This document shows, piece after piece, positions 45,326 to 55,162 of a DNA stretch of 64,000 nucleotides. The DNA comes from Vibrio tubiashii. GTDB taxonomy: Bacteria > Pseudomonadota > Gammaproteobacteria > Enterobacterales > Vibrionaceae. Positions within the stretch are counted from its first letter, which is position 1. Each line of letters begins with the position of its first letter. Position numbers and translations under genes: made by a program. The notes below the pieces were generated by a model. It was not told the DNA's origin. It made no database searches and saw only the letters and a program-made list of their open reading frames with translations. Where the stretch lies: the NCBI RefSeq assembly GCF_028551255.1, contig NZ_CP117030.1, positions 1,054,001 through 1,118,000 on the forward strand. Reading direction: 5' to 3'.

Positions 45326-47683
45326 ATGAATTTACGTACATTTTTGATGATGGCAGTGGTATTAACGTTCGCTGGCTGTGCCACTTATGCTGGGCTAAAT
45401 TACGACCAGTTATTTGGCGAGCCTAACGTGCAGGAGCGCCGCACTGATGTGAATAGCGCAGAAAGTGATTTCTTCCTTACCGAAGTTAAGCCCATTATCG
45501 ATAAACGCTGTGTTGTCTGCCACGCTTGTTACGACGCCCCATGTCAACTCAAGATGTCCTCTGTTGAAGGAATCGATCGCGGTTCAAGTAAAGAACTCAT
45601 CTATCAAGGGACTCGCCTAACAGCAGCCACACCTCATCGACTATTTGAAGATGCTCAAACTACTCAAGAATGGCGCGATCTTGGTTTTAGCCCAGTCCTC
45701 AATGAACGCGTACAAAATCCAACCGCCAACTTAGAAGCCGGACTGATTGCTCGCATGCTGATACAAAAAGAGGCTCACCCGCTACCAGATCAAACTCAAC
45801 TCGAAGGGTTCGATTTTTCAATTGACCGCTCTCAAGTTTGTCCGACGATTGAAGAGTATGACCAGTACTTACAGGACTACCCGACTTGGGGTATGCCTTA
45901 TGGGATGCCAAACCTCGCTTCCAACGAATACTCCACGCTGATCAGTTGGCTACAAGATGGTGCGATAATGAATCAGCCGCTGCCTTTAACGCCAGAGCAA
46001 GCACAGCTAGTGATCGAATACGAAACATTGCTCAACAAAAGTTCTCGTAAGGTTCAGCTTGCTGCTCGTTACATCTACGAACATCTGTTTTTGTCGCACT
46101 TATACTTTTCCGACTTAAACGAACAGCAGCCACGCTTTTTTACCTTAGTGCGCTCAGCGACTCCACCAGGCCAACCAGTGAAGCGCATTGCGACTCGTCG
46201 ACCGTATGATGAGCCGGGCGTTTCTCGCGTTTATTACCGCTTGATTCCAGAGCAAGGCACCATTGTTGATAAAACTCACATGCCATTTGCCTTGAATGAA
46301 GAGCGAATCAATGATTGGAAAGAGTGGTTTATCGACGCGGATTATGATGTTGCGAAGCTACCTGGCTATACCCCAGATATCGCCGCAAACCCTATGACAG
46401 CATTTATTGATATTCCAGTTAAAGCGCGCTTCAAGTTTATGCTCGACAATTCCCAGAACACGATTAATGCCTTCATCAAAGGACCAGTGTGTCGTGGGCA
46501 ATTGGCGCTAAATGTTATCAATGACCGCTTCTGGGTGTTCTTCCTCGACCCAGACAAAGCAGATATTCCTGAAGTGAACGAGTTTTATCGCACGCAAGCA
46601 GACAACTTAAAACTGCCTGGTGAACTTGAAAGCAATACCTTACCCGTGACGAACTGGGTATCTTATTCAAGGCAGCAAGCGCGTTATTTACAAGCAAAGT
46701 CTGACTTTATCAATCAGTGGTTTGAAGGCGGTAAACATCTAACCACCGATGTCATTTGGACGGGAGAAGGAACCAATCAGAATGCAGCCCTTACGGTATT
46801 CAGGCACTTTGATAGTGCTTCTGTTGTTCAGGGCTTAGTCGGCACTCCCCCAAAAACAGCTTGGGTACTAGATTATGCTCTCATCGAACGTATCCACTAT
46901 TTACTAGTGGCTGGGTTCGATGTTTACGGTAACTTCGGCCATCAGTTAATGACGCGAATGTTTATGGATTTCTTACGCCTAGAAGGCGAAAGTAACTTCG
47001 TTGCCCTCCTTCCTAGAGAGATGCGCCATAAAGAACACTCAAGCTGGTACAAAGACCAAAGTACTCAGCTTAGTGACTTCTTACAACGTAACGTTAAGCC
47101 GTTTGATCAACCGACACAAGTGCCGTATCAGACAGACGATCCAAAAGCTGAGCTCTATGATATTTTGCAGACTCAACTTGCTCCAGTACTGACTAACCGC
47201 TTCAAAATCGAGCAAACGGGAATGAAACTGGAAAATGAGCAATTGCTACGCAGTATCGATAATATCAAAGGCAAAGGGCTTATCTATCTGCCTCAGATAA
47301 TGATGTTAATGATTGAGTCTGATAGCGGTAAAGATCAGCTCTACACCTTGCTGCACAATAATGCTCATACCAACATTTCCAGTCTATTTGATGAAGAAAG
47401 TAACCGCGATCCGGCCAATGATGATCTTACTTTGGTTCGTGGAGTGATCGGCAGCTACCCTGCTGCGTATCTATCACTTAAAGAACAGCAAGTGCCAAAA
47501 CTGGTCGAAATGTTGAAAAATATTTCGAGCGAAGAAGATTACGTTAAGCTGTTGGATACCTTTGCAATTCGTCGTAGTTCTGACCAATTCTGGCCGTTTA
47601 GCGACAGAATTCACGCATGGTACCAAGAGGATCAACCTATCGAATTTGGCCTGCTTGACTACAATAGATTTGAGAATAGGTAG
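45326..47683 (+). CDS. cti: Fatty acid cis/trans isomerase
   Basis: 785 residues, the usual size for Cti, the periplasmic heme enzyme that converts cis to trans double bonds in membrane phospholipids under solvent or heat stress. The N-terminus has a hydrophobic signal with a possible lipobox (LTFAGC, Cys18). A c-type heme motif Cys62-Val-Val-Cys65-His66 lies in KRCVVCHACYD. The remainder is the conserved Cti domain (for example TWGMPYGMPNLASNEYSTLI). A small acidic protein gene follows 39 bases later. No ribosome-binding site is clear. Confident from length, heme motif and family blocks. Confidence 0.9.
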   Translation: MNLRTFLMMAVVLTFAGCATYAGLNYDQLFGEPNVQERRTDVNSAESDFFLTEVKPIIDKRCVVCHACYDAPCQLKMSSVEGIDRGSSKELIYQGTRLTAATPHRLFEDAQTTQEWRDLGFSPVLNERVQNPTANLEAGLIARMLIQKEAHPLPDQTQLEGFDFSIDRSQVCPTIEEYDQYLQDYPTWGMPYGMPNLASNEYSTLISWLQDGAIMNQPLPLTPEQAQLVIEYETLLNKSSRKVQLAARYIYEHLFLSHLYFSDLNEQQPRFFTLVRSATPPGQPVKRIATRRPYDEPGVSRVYYRLIPEQGTIVDKTHMPFALNEERINDWKEWFIDADYDVAKLPGYTPDIAANPMTAFIDIPVKARFKFMLDNSQNTINAFIKGPVCRGQLALNVINDRFWVFFLDPDKADIPEVNEFYRTQADNLKLPGELESNTLPVTNWVSYSRQQARYLQAKSDFINQWFEGGKHLTTDVIWTGEGTNQNAALTVFRHFDSASVVQGLVGTPPKTAWVLDYALIERIHYLLVAGFDVYGNFGHQLMTRMFMDFLRLEGESNFVALLPREMRHKEHSSWYKDQSTQLSDFLQRNVKPFDQPTQVPYQTDDPKAELYDILQTQLAPVLTNRFKIEQTGMKLENEQLLRSIDNIKGKGLIYLPQIMMLMIESDSGKDQLYTLLHNNAHTNISSLFDEESNRDPANDDLTLVRGVIGSYPAAYLSLKEQQVPKLVEMLKNISSEEDYVKLLDTFAIRRSSDQFWPFSDRIHAWYQEDQPIEFGLLDYNRFENR

Positions 47684-47722
47684 AACCGTTCAACTGCGCA
47701 TGACACGCTCAGGGAGGTGACT

Positions 47723-47911
47723 ATGGGTATCAATGACAGCATTAGAGCTTTAGAACAACAAATTTATGTTGCCTGCTCAGAAGGTGACTACGACACCGTA
47801 CAGATGCTTGAACATCAGCTTGATAGCCTTAGAAACAAGGCTGAACATCCGTTTGATGATGATCCTTATGCTCCTGAAGGGAAAATAATCCCTGAAGATG
47901 ACTGGTACTAA
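47723..47911 (+). CDS. Small acidic hypothetical protein
   Basis: 62 residues; AGGGAGG six bases before the ATG makes translation likely. A heptad-like helix covers residues 3-40 (SIRALEQQIYVACSEGDY, MLEHQLDSLRNKA), then an acidic, proline-containing tail (DDDPYAPEGKIIPEDDWY). No membrane segment. It is downstream of cti in the same direction and closed by its own terminator, so it could be cotranscribed with it. Family unknown to me. Confidence 0.8.
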   Translation: MGINDSIRALEQQIYVACSEGDYDTVQMLEHQLDSLRNKAEHPFDDDPYAPEGKIIPEDDWY

Positions 47912-47918
47912 CGAAAAC

Positions 47919-47950
47919 GCCCCATCGTAATTTACATGGGGCTTTCTTTT
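47919..47950 (+). terminator. Terminator after the small acidic protein gene
   Basis: Seven-base stem GCCCCAT/ATGGGGC with a ten-base loop, then TTTCTTTT. It starts 8 bases after the stop. Confidence 0.85.
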
Positions 47951-48076
47951 GCCCATCGCCCATGGCACACGTATAATCCACTCTCCTACAATCAGAGCTT
48001 TACAAAGCAAATTTAATCGCTATTATTTGCACGCAAACGATTGCCTCACTTTTTATGTGTCTATTTTGAGGGTTTT

Positions 48077-49825
48077 ATGCTGTCTGATATTGAGATCTGT
48101 CGCGAGACAAAACTACACCCAATTTCTCAAGTTGCTGAGCGTGCCGGTTTGCATGCCAACGAATTCCATAGCCAAGGAAAGCACAAGGCTAAAGTAAGTT
48201 TGCACAGTCTCAAACGTCTGCAGGAAAACTCAACTGGCAAGCTTATTCTGGTTACCGCGATTACGCCAACGCCACTTGGCGAAGGTAAAACAGTGACGAC
48301 GATTGGCCTGTCTCAGGGCGTTGCCAAACTCAAACGTTCAGTCATGGCATGTATACGCCAACCTTCAATGGGCCCTGTATTTGGTGTCAAAGGTGGCGCG
48401 GCGGGCGGCGGTTACTCTCAGGTGGCTCCAATGGAAGAGCTAAACCTGCACCTTACAGGTGATATTCATGCGGTTACCGCAGCGCACAACTTAGCCGCAG
48501 CGGCCATAGATGCGCGTATCTATCACGAGCAACGTCAAGGCTATAAAGACTTTGAACAGCGCAGTGGTTTGACTGCCCTCAAAATCGACCCTCAGCGCGT
48601 TGTCTGGAAGCGTGTCATGGACCACAACGACCGAGCACTTCGTATGGTTACTGTCGGTCAGAATGAAGCCAACAAAACGATTAATGGCTTCGAACGCCAA
48701 GATGGATTTGATATTTCAGCCGCTTCCGAGCTGATGGCGATTCTTGCTCTAGCTTCTGATTTAAAAGACCTTCGCGCTCGCATTAGCCGTATAGTTGTTG
48801 CTTACGACATCGAAGGCAAACCTATCACCACGGAAGATTTGCAGGTCGCGGGTGCCATGGCAGTCAGCATGAAAGAAGCGATTGAGCCAACCTTGATGCA
48901 AACCTTAGAAGGCGTTCCAACGCTTATTCACGCAGGTCCGTTTGCCAATATTGCTCACGGTAACTCATCGATAATCGCTGACAACATCGCGACAAAACTG
49001 TGTGATTACACTGTGACTGAGGGCGGGTTTGGTTCAGATATGGGGTTTGAGAAAGCGTGTAATATCAAAGCTCAAATGTCTGGTAAATCACCTGATTGTG
49101 CGGTGATAGTGGCTACAATGCGTGGCCTCAAAGCGAACTCCGGGCACTACGACCTAAAACCAGGTCAAGCGATACCTGATTCGCTATTTGAAAATGACGA
49201 GAGCGCCCTCATTGCAGGCTTCGAAAACCTAAAATGGCATATTAACAACGTCAACAAGTACGGTGTGCCTGCGGTCGTTGCGATCAACCGCTTCCCGCAA
49301 GATAGTGACCAAGAACTTCAAGCGCTAAAAGCTATGATTGAAGCGTTACCAAATGATGTCGAAGTCGCTATCAGTGAAGGCTTTGCCAAAGGAGGTGACG
49401 GCACAGTAGAGTTAGCAGAGAAAGTCATCGCACAATGTGACAAAACTGCCCACTTCAAACCTCTGTACCAATTTAGCCAGACAACCGAAGAAAAACTGAT
49501 GGCTGTTGCTGAAGCCGGTTATGGCGCTTGTGGGGTTACATTGAGCTACCAAGCAAGAAAACAACTTGATGAGTTAAAACAACACGGCTTTGATGACTTA
49601 GCGGTTTGCCTTGCGAAAACGCCGCTATCTATTTCTACCAATGGCAGCATCAAAGGCGCGCCTTCTGGCTTTGATGTTCCAATCCGCGAACTGAGACTGT
49701 GTGCGGGTGCGGGCTTTGTTTATGCGCTTTGTGGCAATGTAATGACAATGCCGGGCTTACCAGAGAAGCCTGCGTTTATGAATCTCGATCTCGATGACGA
49801 AGGCAATATTATTGGCTTAAGCTAA
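48077..49825 (+). CDS. fhs: Formate-tetrahydrofolate ligase
   Basis: 582 residues from the ATG at 48077, which follows GAGGG; a longer frame to 48041 is not needed. It makes 10-formyltetrahydrofolate from formate, ATP and tetrahydrofolate. The nucleotide-binding loop is [19 protein letters not shown]; family blocks include [20 protein letters not shown] and [17 protein letters not shown]. Length fits the family allowing for a slightly longer C-terminus. Monocistronic with a strong terminator. The OFA-type carrier at 34390 could in principle supply formate, but that link is speculative. Confidence 0.95.
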   Translation: MLSDIEICRETKLHPISQVAERAGLHANEFHSQGKHKAKVSLHSLKRLQENSTGKLILVTAITPTPLGEGKTVTTIGLSQGVAKLKRSVMACIRQPSMGPVFGVKGGAAGGGYSQVAPMEELNLHLTGDIHAVTAAHNLAAAAIDARIYHEQRQGYKDFEQRSGLTALKIDPQRVVWKRVMDHNDRALRMVTVGQNEANKTINGFERQDGFDISAASELMAILALASDLKDLRARISRIVVAYDIEGKPITTEDLQVAGAMAVSMKEAIEPTLMQTLEGVPTLIHAGPFANIAHGNSSIIADNIATKLCDYTVTEGGFGSDMGFEKACNIKAQMSGKSPDCAVIVATMRGLKANSGHYDLKPGQAIPDSLFENDESALIAGFENLKWHINNVNKYGVPAVVAINRFPQDSDQELQALKAMIEALPNDVEVAISEGFAKGGDGTVELAEKVIAQCDKTAHFKPLYQFSQTTEEKLMAVAEAGYGACGVTLSYQARKQLDELKQHGFDDLAVCLAKTPLSISTNGSIKGAPSGFDVPIRELRLCAGAGFVYALCGNVMTMPGLPEKPAFMNLDLDDEGNIIGLS

Positions 49826-49849
49826 CCGCGATTGACCAACGAATTCTCG

Positions 49850-49880
49850 AAGAGGCTAAGTGATTAAAACTTAGCCTCTT
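49850..49880 (+). terminator. Terminator of fhs
   Basis: Eleven-base perfect stem AAGAGGCTAAG/CTTAGCCTCTT with loop TGATTAAAA, then TTCTTT. Confidence 0.93.
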
Positions 49881-49966
49881 TTCTTTAGCGCAATCTCGAC
49901 AAGTCATGCAGTCCACCACAAGATCATGTACCATTGAAACATTACTCGAACAGACCGGATGTTTTC

Positions 49967-51856
49967 ATGGAAGCAGAGTTATTGGAAATTAAAAATTTCC
50001 TATCCCAACACCCACCTTTTGACGAACTCGAAGACGATGTACTCAACTATGTCACCAAACACGTTGAGATTTCTTACTACCGTGAAGATACGCCTATCAT
50101 CCACTTCGGCGATGAAATCCACGATCTCTATATGGTACGAAGTGGTGTGGTTGAAGTTTATCGACGCAAAGGCGAGCTCTACAATCGTCTTGATGAAGGG
50201 TCCTTGTTTGGTCAGATGGGTCTACTGACAAACAACAAAGTGCGTTTCCCTGCCAAAGCGATAAAAGATACTCTGCTCTACTGTATTCCTGAGGCAGTCT
50301 TCCAAGAACTCTATGACGAGCATGAAACCTTCGCTGATTTCGTTGAGGTAGAAGATACCGCGCGTTTGCGTCAAACCGTCTCTAATAGCAGTGAACAAAA
50401 CGACCTGACGACATCCAAAGTAAGAACCCTGCTTACCAGTGAAGCGCCAACCATTCCAATGTCTGAAACGATTCAGAACGCGGCAATCAAAATGGCGGAA
50501 GAAAACGTATCTTCACTACTCATCATCGACCCAGATATTGCACAAGATGACGAAGGTGATAACAACCCGCTGGTTGGCATCATTACCGACCGAGACTTAT
50601 GTACTCGCGTACTCGCTCAGGGGCTAGATCCAAGTGATGACGTGTCAACGGTGATGACCACAGAGGTGATTTCACTCGACCACAACGCTTATGTGTATGA
50701 AGCCATGCTGACGATGCTGCGTTATAACGTTCATCACCTTCCTGTGCTAAAGGATAAGCAGCCGATTGGTATCATCGAGGCCACAGATATTGTCCGCTAC
50801 GAATCTCAAAACTCTCTGTTACTGGTGAGTACCATCTTCCAGCAACAATCAATTGAAGAACTTTCTACCCTCTCTGAGCAGGTAAAAGACAGCTTCGTGC
50901 GTTTGGTGAATGAAGACGCCAACTCACATATGGTGGGAAGCGCGATGTCAGTAATTGGGCGAAGCTTTAAGCAGCGAATCATTGAACTCGCTGAAGAAGA
51001 GCTTGGTGAACCACCGGTACCATACTGCTTTGTTGCACTCGGCTCGATGGGTCGAGACGAACAACTGCTGGTCACTGACCAAGACAATGCCATCATTCTT
51101 GATAACACCTTTGTCAAAGAGCAACACGACAGTTACTTTGCTCAGCTAGCAAAAATTGTCTGTGACGGCTTAGACAAATGCGGTTACACCTACTGTACTG
51201 GCGACATTATGGCAACCAATCCCGATTGGCGCATGACTCGTTCCGAGTGGGAGGAGTGTTTTGCCGATTGGATTGATGATCCAAACCCTAAAGCCCTACT
51301 TAACGCCTCGATATTCTTTGACCTTGATGGCGTCTATGGCCGCCTAAAATGGGCTGAACACCTCAACGGGTTTATTGTGCGCCGTTCACGTAAGAATAAT
51401 CGCTTCCTTGCCTGTTTAGCCCGCAATGCAATGAACCGCACTCCTCCGCTCGGCTTCTTTAAAGACTTCGTGATGGAGAAAGATGGCCAGCATAAGAACT
51501 CCATCAACCTCAAACGTCGTGGTACAGCGCCATTGGCGGATTTGATTCGTGTACATGCGCTTGCCGTCGGCTCTCGCTCTAAGAACTCTTTTGAGCGACT
51601 AGATGATATTCACGAGGCGGGTATTCTGCCTAAAGGCAAAGCTCGTGACTTGAGTGATGCACTTGAGTTTATCTCTATGGTGCGGATTCGCCACCAAGCC
51701 CTAGACGTTGAAAACAAGATTGATCCTGATAACAACATCGAGCCGGAAAATTTGTCAGATTTTGAGCGCCGTAATTTGAAAGACGCATTCCAAATCCTGA
51801 GTAACGCGCAAAACTTCTTAAAGTTCCGTTACCAAGCGAGCAACAACTTTAAGTGA
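49967..51856 (+). CDS. cNMP-binding, CBS-pair and DUF294 nucleotidyltransferase protein
   Basis: 629 residues from the ATG at 49967 (a TTG at 49934 is an alternative). Domains: cyclic-nucleotide-binding fold 20-125; CBS pair about 150-280; nucleotidyltransferase with GSMGRDEQ at 359-366 and catalytic DQD at 371-373; DUF294 C-terminal domain to the end. In the phosphate-binding cassette Gln83 (FGQMGLL) replaces the glutamate that usually holds the ribose, so true cAMP binding is doubtful. It is followed immediately by a DnaQ-like exonuclease gene, a recurrent pairing in Vibrio and relatives. It resembles the C-terminal half of the receptor at 27826. Confidence 0.9.
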   Translation: MEAELLEIKNFLSQHPPFDELEDDVLNYVTKHVEISYYREDTPIIHFGDEIHDLYMVRSGVVEVYRRKGELYNRLDEGSLFGQMGLLTNNKVRFPAKAIKDTLLYCIPEAVFQELYDEHETFADFVEVEDTARLRQTVSNSSEQNDLTTSKVRTLLTSEAPTIPMSETIQNAAIKMAEENVSSLLIIDPDIAQDDEGDNNPLVGIITDRDLCTRVLAQGLDPSDDVSTVMTTEVISLDHNAYVYEAMLTMLRYNVHHLPVLKDKQPIGIIEATDIVRYESQNSLLLVSTIFQQQSIEELSTLSEQVKDSFVRLVNEDANSHMVGSAMSVIGRSFKQRIIELAEEELGEPPVPYCFVALGSMGRDEQLLVTDQDNAIILDNTFVKEQHDSYFAQLAKIVCDGLDKCGYTYCTGDIMATNPDWRMTRSEWEECFADWIDDPNPKALLNASIFFDLDGVYGRLKWAEHLNGFIVRRSRKNNRFLACLARNAMNRTPPLGFFKDFVMEKDGQHKNSINLKRRGTAPLADLIRVHALAVGSRSKNSFERLDDIHEAGILPKGKARDLSDALEFISMVRIRHQALDVENKIDPDNNIEPENLSDFERRNLKDAFQILSNAQNFLKFRYQASNNFK

Positions 51857-51863
51857 GGTGGCT

Positions 51864-52583
51864 ATGCTGAAAAAAATGATGACTCCACCCTCTATTGATT
51901 GGCAAACCAAGTTCAGCCGTAAGTTGGAGGTCGCCCAGAACGATGCTTTAAAGCAATATTATCAAGCGGGAGTCCCTGCCCCTTCGACTCCGCTTGAAGA
52001 GGTCACCTTTCTTGCTATGGACTTTGAAACCACCGGGCTTGATTCCGACGAGGATGACATCATTACCATAGGTACTGTGCCATTTAATCTCAATCGCATT
52101 TTTATCAATCAAGCGCAGCACTGGACCGTAAAACCTCGCAAGCAGTTAGCAGAAGAGTCAGTCGTCATACACGGGATTACCCACACCGATGTGTTAGACG
52201 CACCAGATCTGATTGGCGTTTATGAAGAGATACTTGCCCAGATGGCAGGTAAGATCATGGTGGTTCATTACCAGCGAATTGAGCGTGAGTTTTTTGATAA
52301 AGCGCTTAATGCACGCATCAAAGAAGGCATTGAGTTTCCAGTTGTCGATACCATGCACATCGAAACTCAGTTGCAGCAAAAAGCCAGTGGCGGGATTTTA
52401 AATAAGATACGAGGGAGAAAGCCTGAATCGGTAAGACTTGGAGCTAGTCGCTCTCGGTATGGTCTACCCCTCTACACGCCACACCATGCATTGACCGATG
52501 CGGTGGCGACAGCTGAACTTCTGCAAGCGCAAATTGCCCATAACTACGATAGAAGCCTGCCTATCAGCCAACTATGGATTTAG
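51864..52583 (+). CDS. DnaQ-like DEDDh exonuclease
   Basis: 239 residues from the ATG at 51864, with GAGG six bases upstream; a GTG at 51858 is less suitable. Exo I motif is AMDFETTGLD (Asp and Glu metal ligands), Exo II lies in HGITHTDVLDAPD, and Exo III His-x4-Asp is in PHHALTDAVATAELL. It resembles DNA polymerase III epsilon-type 3'-5' exonucleases but stands apart from dnaQ loci. Only 7 bases separate it from the DUF294 gene, so they form an operon. It may act on a nucleotide or nucleic acid product made or sensed by that partner. Confidence 0.88.
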   Translation: MLKKMMTPPSIDWQTKFSRKLEVAQNDALKQYYQAGVPAPSTPLEEVTFLAMDFETTGLDSDEDDIITIGTVPFNLNRIFINQAQHWTVKPRKQLAEESVVIHGITHTDVLDAPDLIGVYEEILAQMAGKIMVVHYQRIEREFFDKALNARIKEGIEFPVVDTMHIETQLQQKASGGILNKIRGRKPESVRLGASRSRYGLPLYTPHHALTDAVATAELLQAQIAHNYDRSLPISQLWI

Positions 52584-52602
52584 TCTATTCCTAGCTCGGA
52601 TT

Positions 52603-52631
52603 AAAAAAGGGACGATGTTCGTCCCTTTTTT
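52603..52631. terminator. Bidirectional terminator between the exonuclease and second BCCT gene
   Basis: Thirteen-base perfect stem AAAAAAGGGACGA/TCGTCCCTTTTTT with a TGT loop, in the 64-base convergent gap. T-runs on both strands suit both directions. Confidence 0.93.
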
Positions 52632-52647
52632 CATTTGATTGCTGTGC

Positions 52648-54219
52648 TTATCGCTTCTCGGTACGCATACCCATTAGCAAGCTGACACACATCAATAGCA
52701 ATACGAAGGTAAATGGCAAGGCTGTTGAAATAGCCCCCGCTTGAAGCGCTTGAACCGCCTCAGAACCACCAATCCATAGTAGAGCTACCGCAATCGCACC
52801 TTCCATGAAGGCCCAGAATACACGCTGAATCACAGGTGCATCCACCTTACCACCAGCGGTAATACTATCGATCACCAACGAACCTGAATCCGATGAAGTA
52901 ATAAAGAATACCAGAACAAGGATTACAGCAATGATAGATAGGATCGAACCAAAAGGAAGTACATCGAACATTTGGAACATAGCCAGTGATACATCTGTTA
53001 GGCCTTCAGAGCCTAACTCACCCACACCGTTAATCACTTGGTCAATTGCCATACCACCAAACGTCGACATCCAAAGTAGTGTCACTGCAGTTGGAACTAG
53101 CAATACTGCCGTGATAAATTCACGTACTGTACGACCTTTAGATACACGTGCGATAAACATGCCCACGAATGGTGACCAAGAAATCCACCAAGCCCAGTAG
53201 AATACTGTCCAGCCTTGGAACCAAGCTTCATCTTCACGGCCGTGAGGGTTACTTAATGGTACTAAGTTTTCCAAGTAAGCCATTAGTGTCGTACCAATGT
53301 TACCGACAACTATTGCGTAGCCAATCAGCGCAACCAAAATCAGCAGTAGGAAGGCAACAATCATGTTGATGTTACTGATGACCTTTACACCACCATCAAT
53401 ACCGCGAAGTACTGAAACAACCGCAAGCAAAGTCACCACTGTGATAACGACGATTTGTAGCCCTAGACCAGACTCAATTCCAAACACATGGTGAATACCA
53501 CTTGCCGCTTGTTGAGCACCTAAACCTAGCGATGTTGCCAAGCCAAACAAGGTAGCCAATACAGCTAGAATATCAACAATATGGCCTGCCCAGCCCCAAG
53601 CGCGATCGCCCAGAATTGGATAGAAAATTGAACGAATAGAAAGTGGTAAACCTTTATTGTAAGCGAAGAAAGCTAGCGATAATGCCACAACACCATAAAT
53701 AGCCCATGGGTGTAGACCCCAGTGGTACATTGTCGCACCTAGTGCGAGTTTCGCCGCTTCCGGTGTATTCGCTTCAACGCCAAGCGGGGTTTCATACCAG
53801 CCAGTAAAGTAAGCTACAGGTTCTGCAACACTCCAGAACATCAAGCCGATCCCCATACCAGCAGCAAACAGCATTGAAAGCCAAGAAAGGTAAGAGTAGT
53901 CAGCCGTTGCGTCAGTTCCACCTAGGCGAATCTTACCTAGTGGCGAAACAATCAAGGCTAAGCAGAAAATAACGAAGATGTTACCTGACCAGATAAACAG
54001 CCAGTCAAAGCCGCCGATTATCTGCCACTTAATTCCATCCAGAGTCGCTTTAGCAGACTCAGCATCCATAACCAGAACAGCAATTAAAAATACTGCAATC
54101 AGACCTGCACTCCATCCAAACACTGGATTGTGCACGTCGAATCCCCATTTCTGTACATTATCTTGTCCGATCGTATAGTCGGTACTGTCGATACTGTACT
54201 TATCTATGCCTTTAGTCAT
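52648..54219 (-). CDS. BCCT family betaine/choline/carnitine transporter (second copy)
   Basis: 523 residues from the second of two adjacent ATGs (54219), which is better spaced from GAGAGGA. About 12 membrane segments. The stretch AAGMGIGLMFWSVAEP (119-134), Trp167, Trp172 and Tyr175, and the full triad Trp344, Trp345, Trp348 in YWAWWISWSPF match glycine betaine carriers of the BetP type. The tail is short, so direct osmosensing as in BetP is less likely. It diverges from the MarR regulator at 54597, which may control it. It is similar throughout to the copy at 32487. Confidence 0.93.
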   Translation of the reverse strand: MTKGIDKYSIDSTDYTIGQDNVQKWGFDVHNPVFGWSAGLIAVFLIAVLVMDAESAKATLDGIKWQIIGGFDWLFIWSGNIFVIFCLALIVSPLGKIRLGGTDATADYSYLSWLSMLFAAGMGIGLMFWSVAEPVAYFTGWYETPLGVEANTPEAAKLALGATMYHWGLHPWAIYGVVALSLAFFAYNKGLPLSIRSIFYPILGDRAWGWAGHIVDILAVLATLFGLATSLGLGAQQAASGIHHVFGIESGLGLQIVVITVVTLLAVVSVLRGIDGGVKVISNINMIVAFLLLILVALIGYAIVVGNIGTTLMAYLENLVPLSNPHGREDEAWFQGWTVFYWAWWISWSPFVGMFIARVSKGRTVREFITAVLLVPTAVTLLWMSTFGGMAIDQVINGVGELGSEGLTDVSLAMFQMFDVLPFGSILSIIAVILVLVFFITSSDSGSLVIDSITAGGKVDAPVIQRVFWAFMEGAIAVALLWIGGSEAVQALQAGAISTALPFTFVLLLMCVSLLMGMRTEKR

Positions 54220-54596
54220 CATTCCTCTCTAGCATCTGATCCTTAATGTGTATCAGTATTCACACTCAAATCATTAGAGTTAAAATTGATTTTTATAACA
54301 ATACAACCTGATACAGCTCTCAATATTGTACGCTTCTTGTCGTATTGTGCCAGTAATAAGCTGTTTTTTAGCCACAATTCAAGAAAATGGCGACTTGAAC
54401 GATGGGATAATAACCAATTTAGGTTACACTCAAAATTCAATACTGTTTGAACACTAAATAAGTACACTAAACCTTAAACGACAGAGGGCAAAAACAGTGT
54501 GAAAAATTGTGATAATTGAGACTTTTTTTCGTCGATTTTTTCAGGTATTTTTCGCCTACTTTTTTCTACCAACTCTCGACCAACCAAGGAAACGCA
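54220..54596. other. 377-base divergent region between BCCT and MarR genes
   Basis: AT-rich, with stops in all frames. It should hold both promoters. A longer MarR frame from TTG 54516 lacks a ribosome-binding site. No clear palindromic operator was found. Confidence 0.45.
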
Positions 54597-55073
54597 TTGG
54601 AAAAGCACGAAGAAGTTCTGGTCTCGATTCGCCAAATCATCCGAGCGATCGATCTACACTCAAAAAAACTCAGTAAAGAGTCTGGTCTTACTGGCCCTCA
54701 ACTTATCCTGATGCGTTCGATTAAAGAGCTTGGTGAAGTGACCATTCGCCAACTTTCGGACCACACCAACATGAGCCAAGCGACGGCAACCACCATACTC
54801 GATCGCTTAGAGCGCAATGGGCTTGTGCAACGTGTGCGCAGTGTGAAAGACAAACGTAAAGTGCACGCTCATCTGACTGAGAAAGGTCAAGCGCTGTTGC
54901 TTGAAGCGCCAACCCCGCTACAGCAAAGCTTTATTACCAAGTTCCAGCGTTTAGAAGAGTGGGAACAGTCGCTTATGCTCTCTTCGGTTCAACGTATCTC
55001 TTCAATGATGAATGCAGAAGATATTGATGTAGCCCCAGTCCTTGAGTTAGGTAGCATTACTAAGCCTGAATAA
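54597..55073 (+). CDS. MarR-family transcriptional regulator
   Basis: 158 residues starting at TTG (54597), preferred because AAGGA lies six bases before it and the family fold begins there (EKHEEVLVSIRQIIRAID). The winged helix-turn-helix is about 42-105 (VTIRQLSDHTNMSQATATTI, RVRSVKDKRKVHAHLTEKG). Long helices at both ends make the dimer interface. The gene diverges from a betaine-type carrier, so osmolyte uptake is a likely target, though this is context only. The ligand is unknown. Confidence 0.9.
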   Translation: MEKHEEVLVSIRQIIRAIDLHSKKLSKESGLTGPQLILMRSIKELGEVTIRQLSDHTNMSQATATTILDRLERNGLVQRVRSVKDKRKVHAHLTEKGQALLLEAPTPLQQSFITKFQRLEEWEQSLMLSSVQRISSMMNAEDIDVAPVLELGSITKPE

Positions 55074-55162
55074 CCACCCAGAAATTTGCTTTCATCCTGC
55101 TTTGAGCATACGTTTATTGAAACAACAATAATAAACTCTAACTAGCAGTCAGAGAGGATGTA

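Noticed and set aside
45232..45426. Short frame overlapping the start of cti
   Set aside because: It runs out of phase through the lipoprotein signal region of cti and has no ribosome-binding site.
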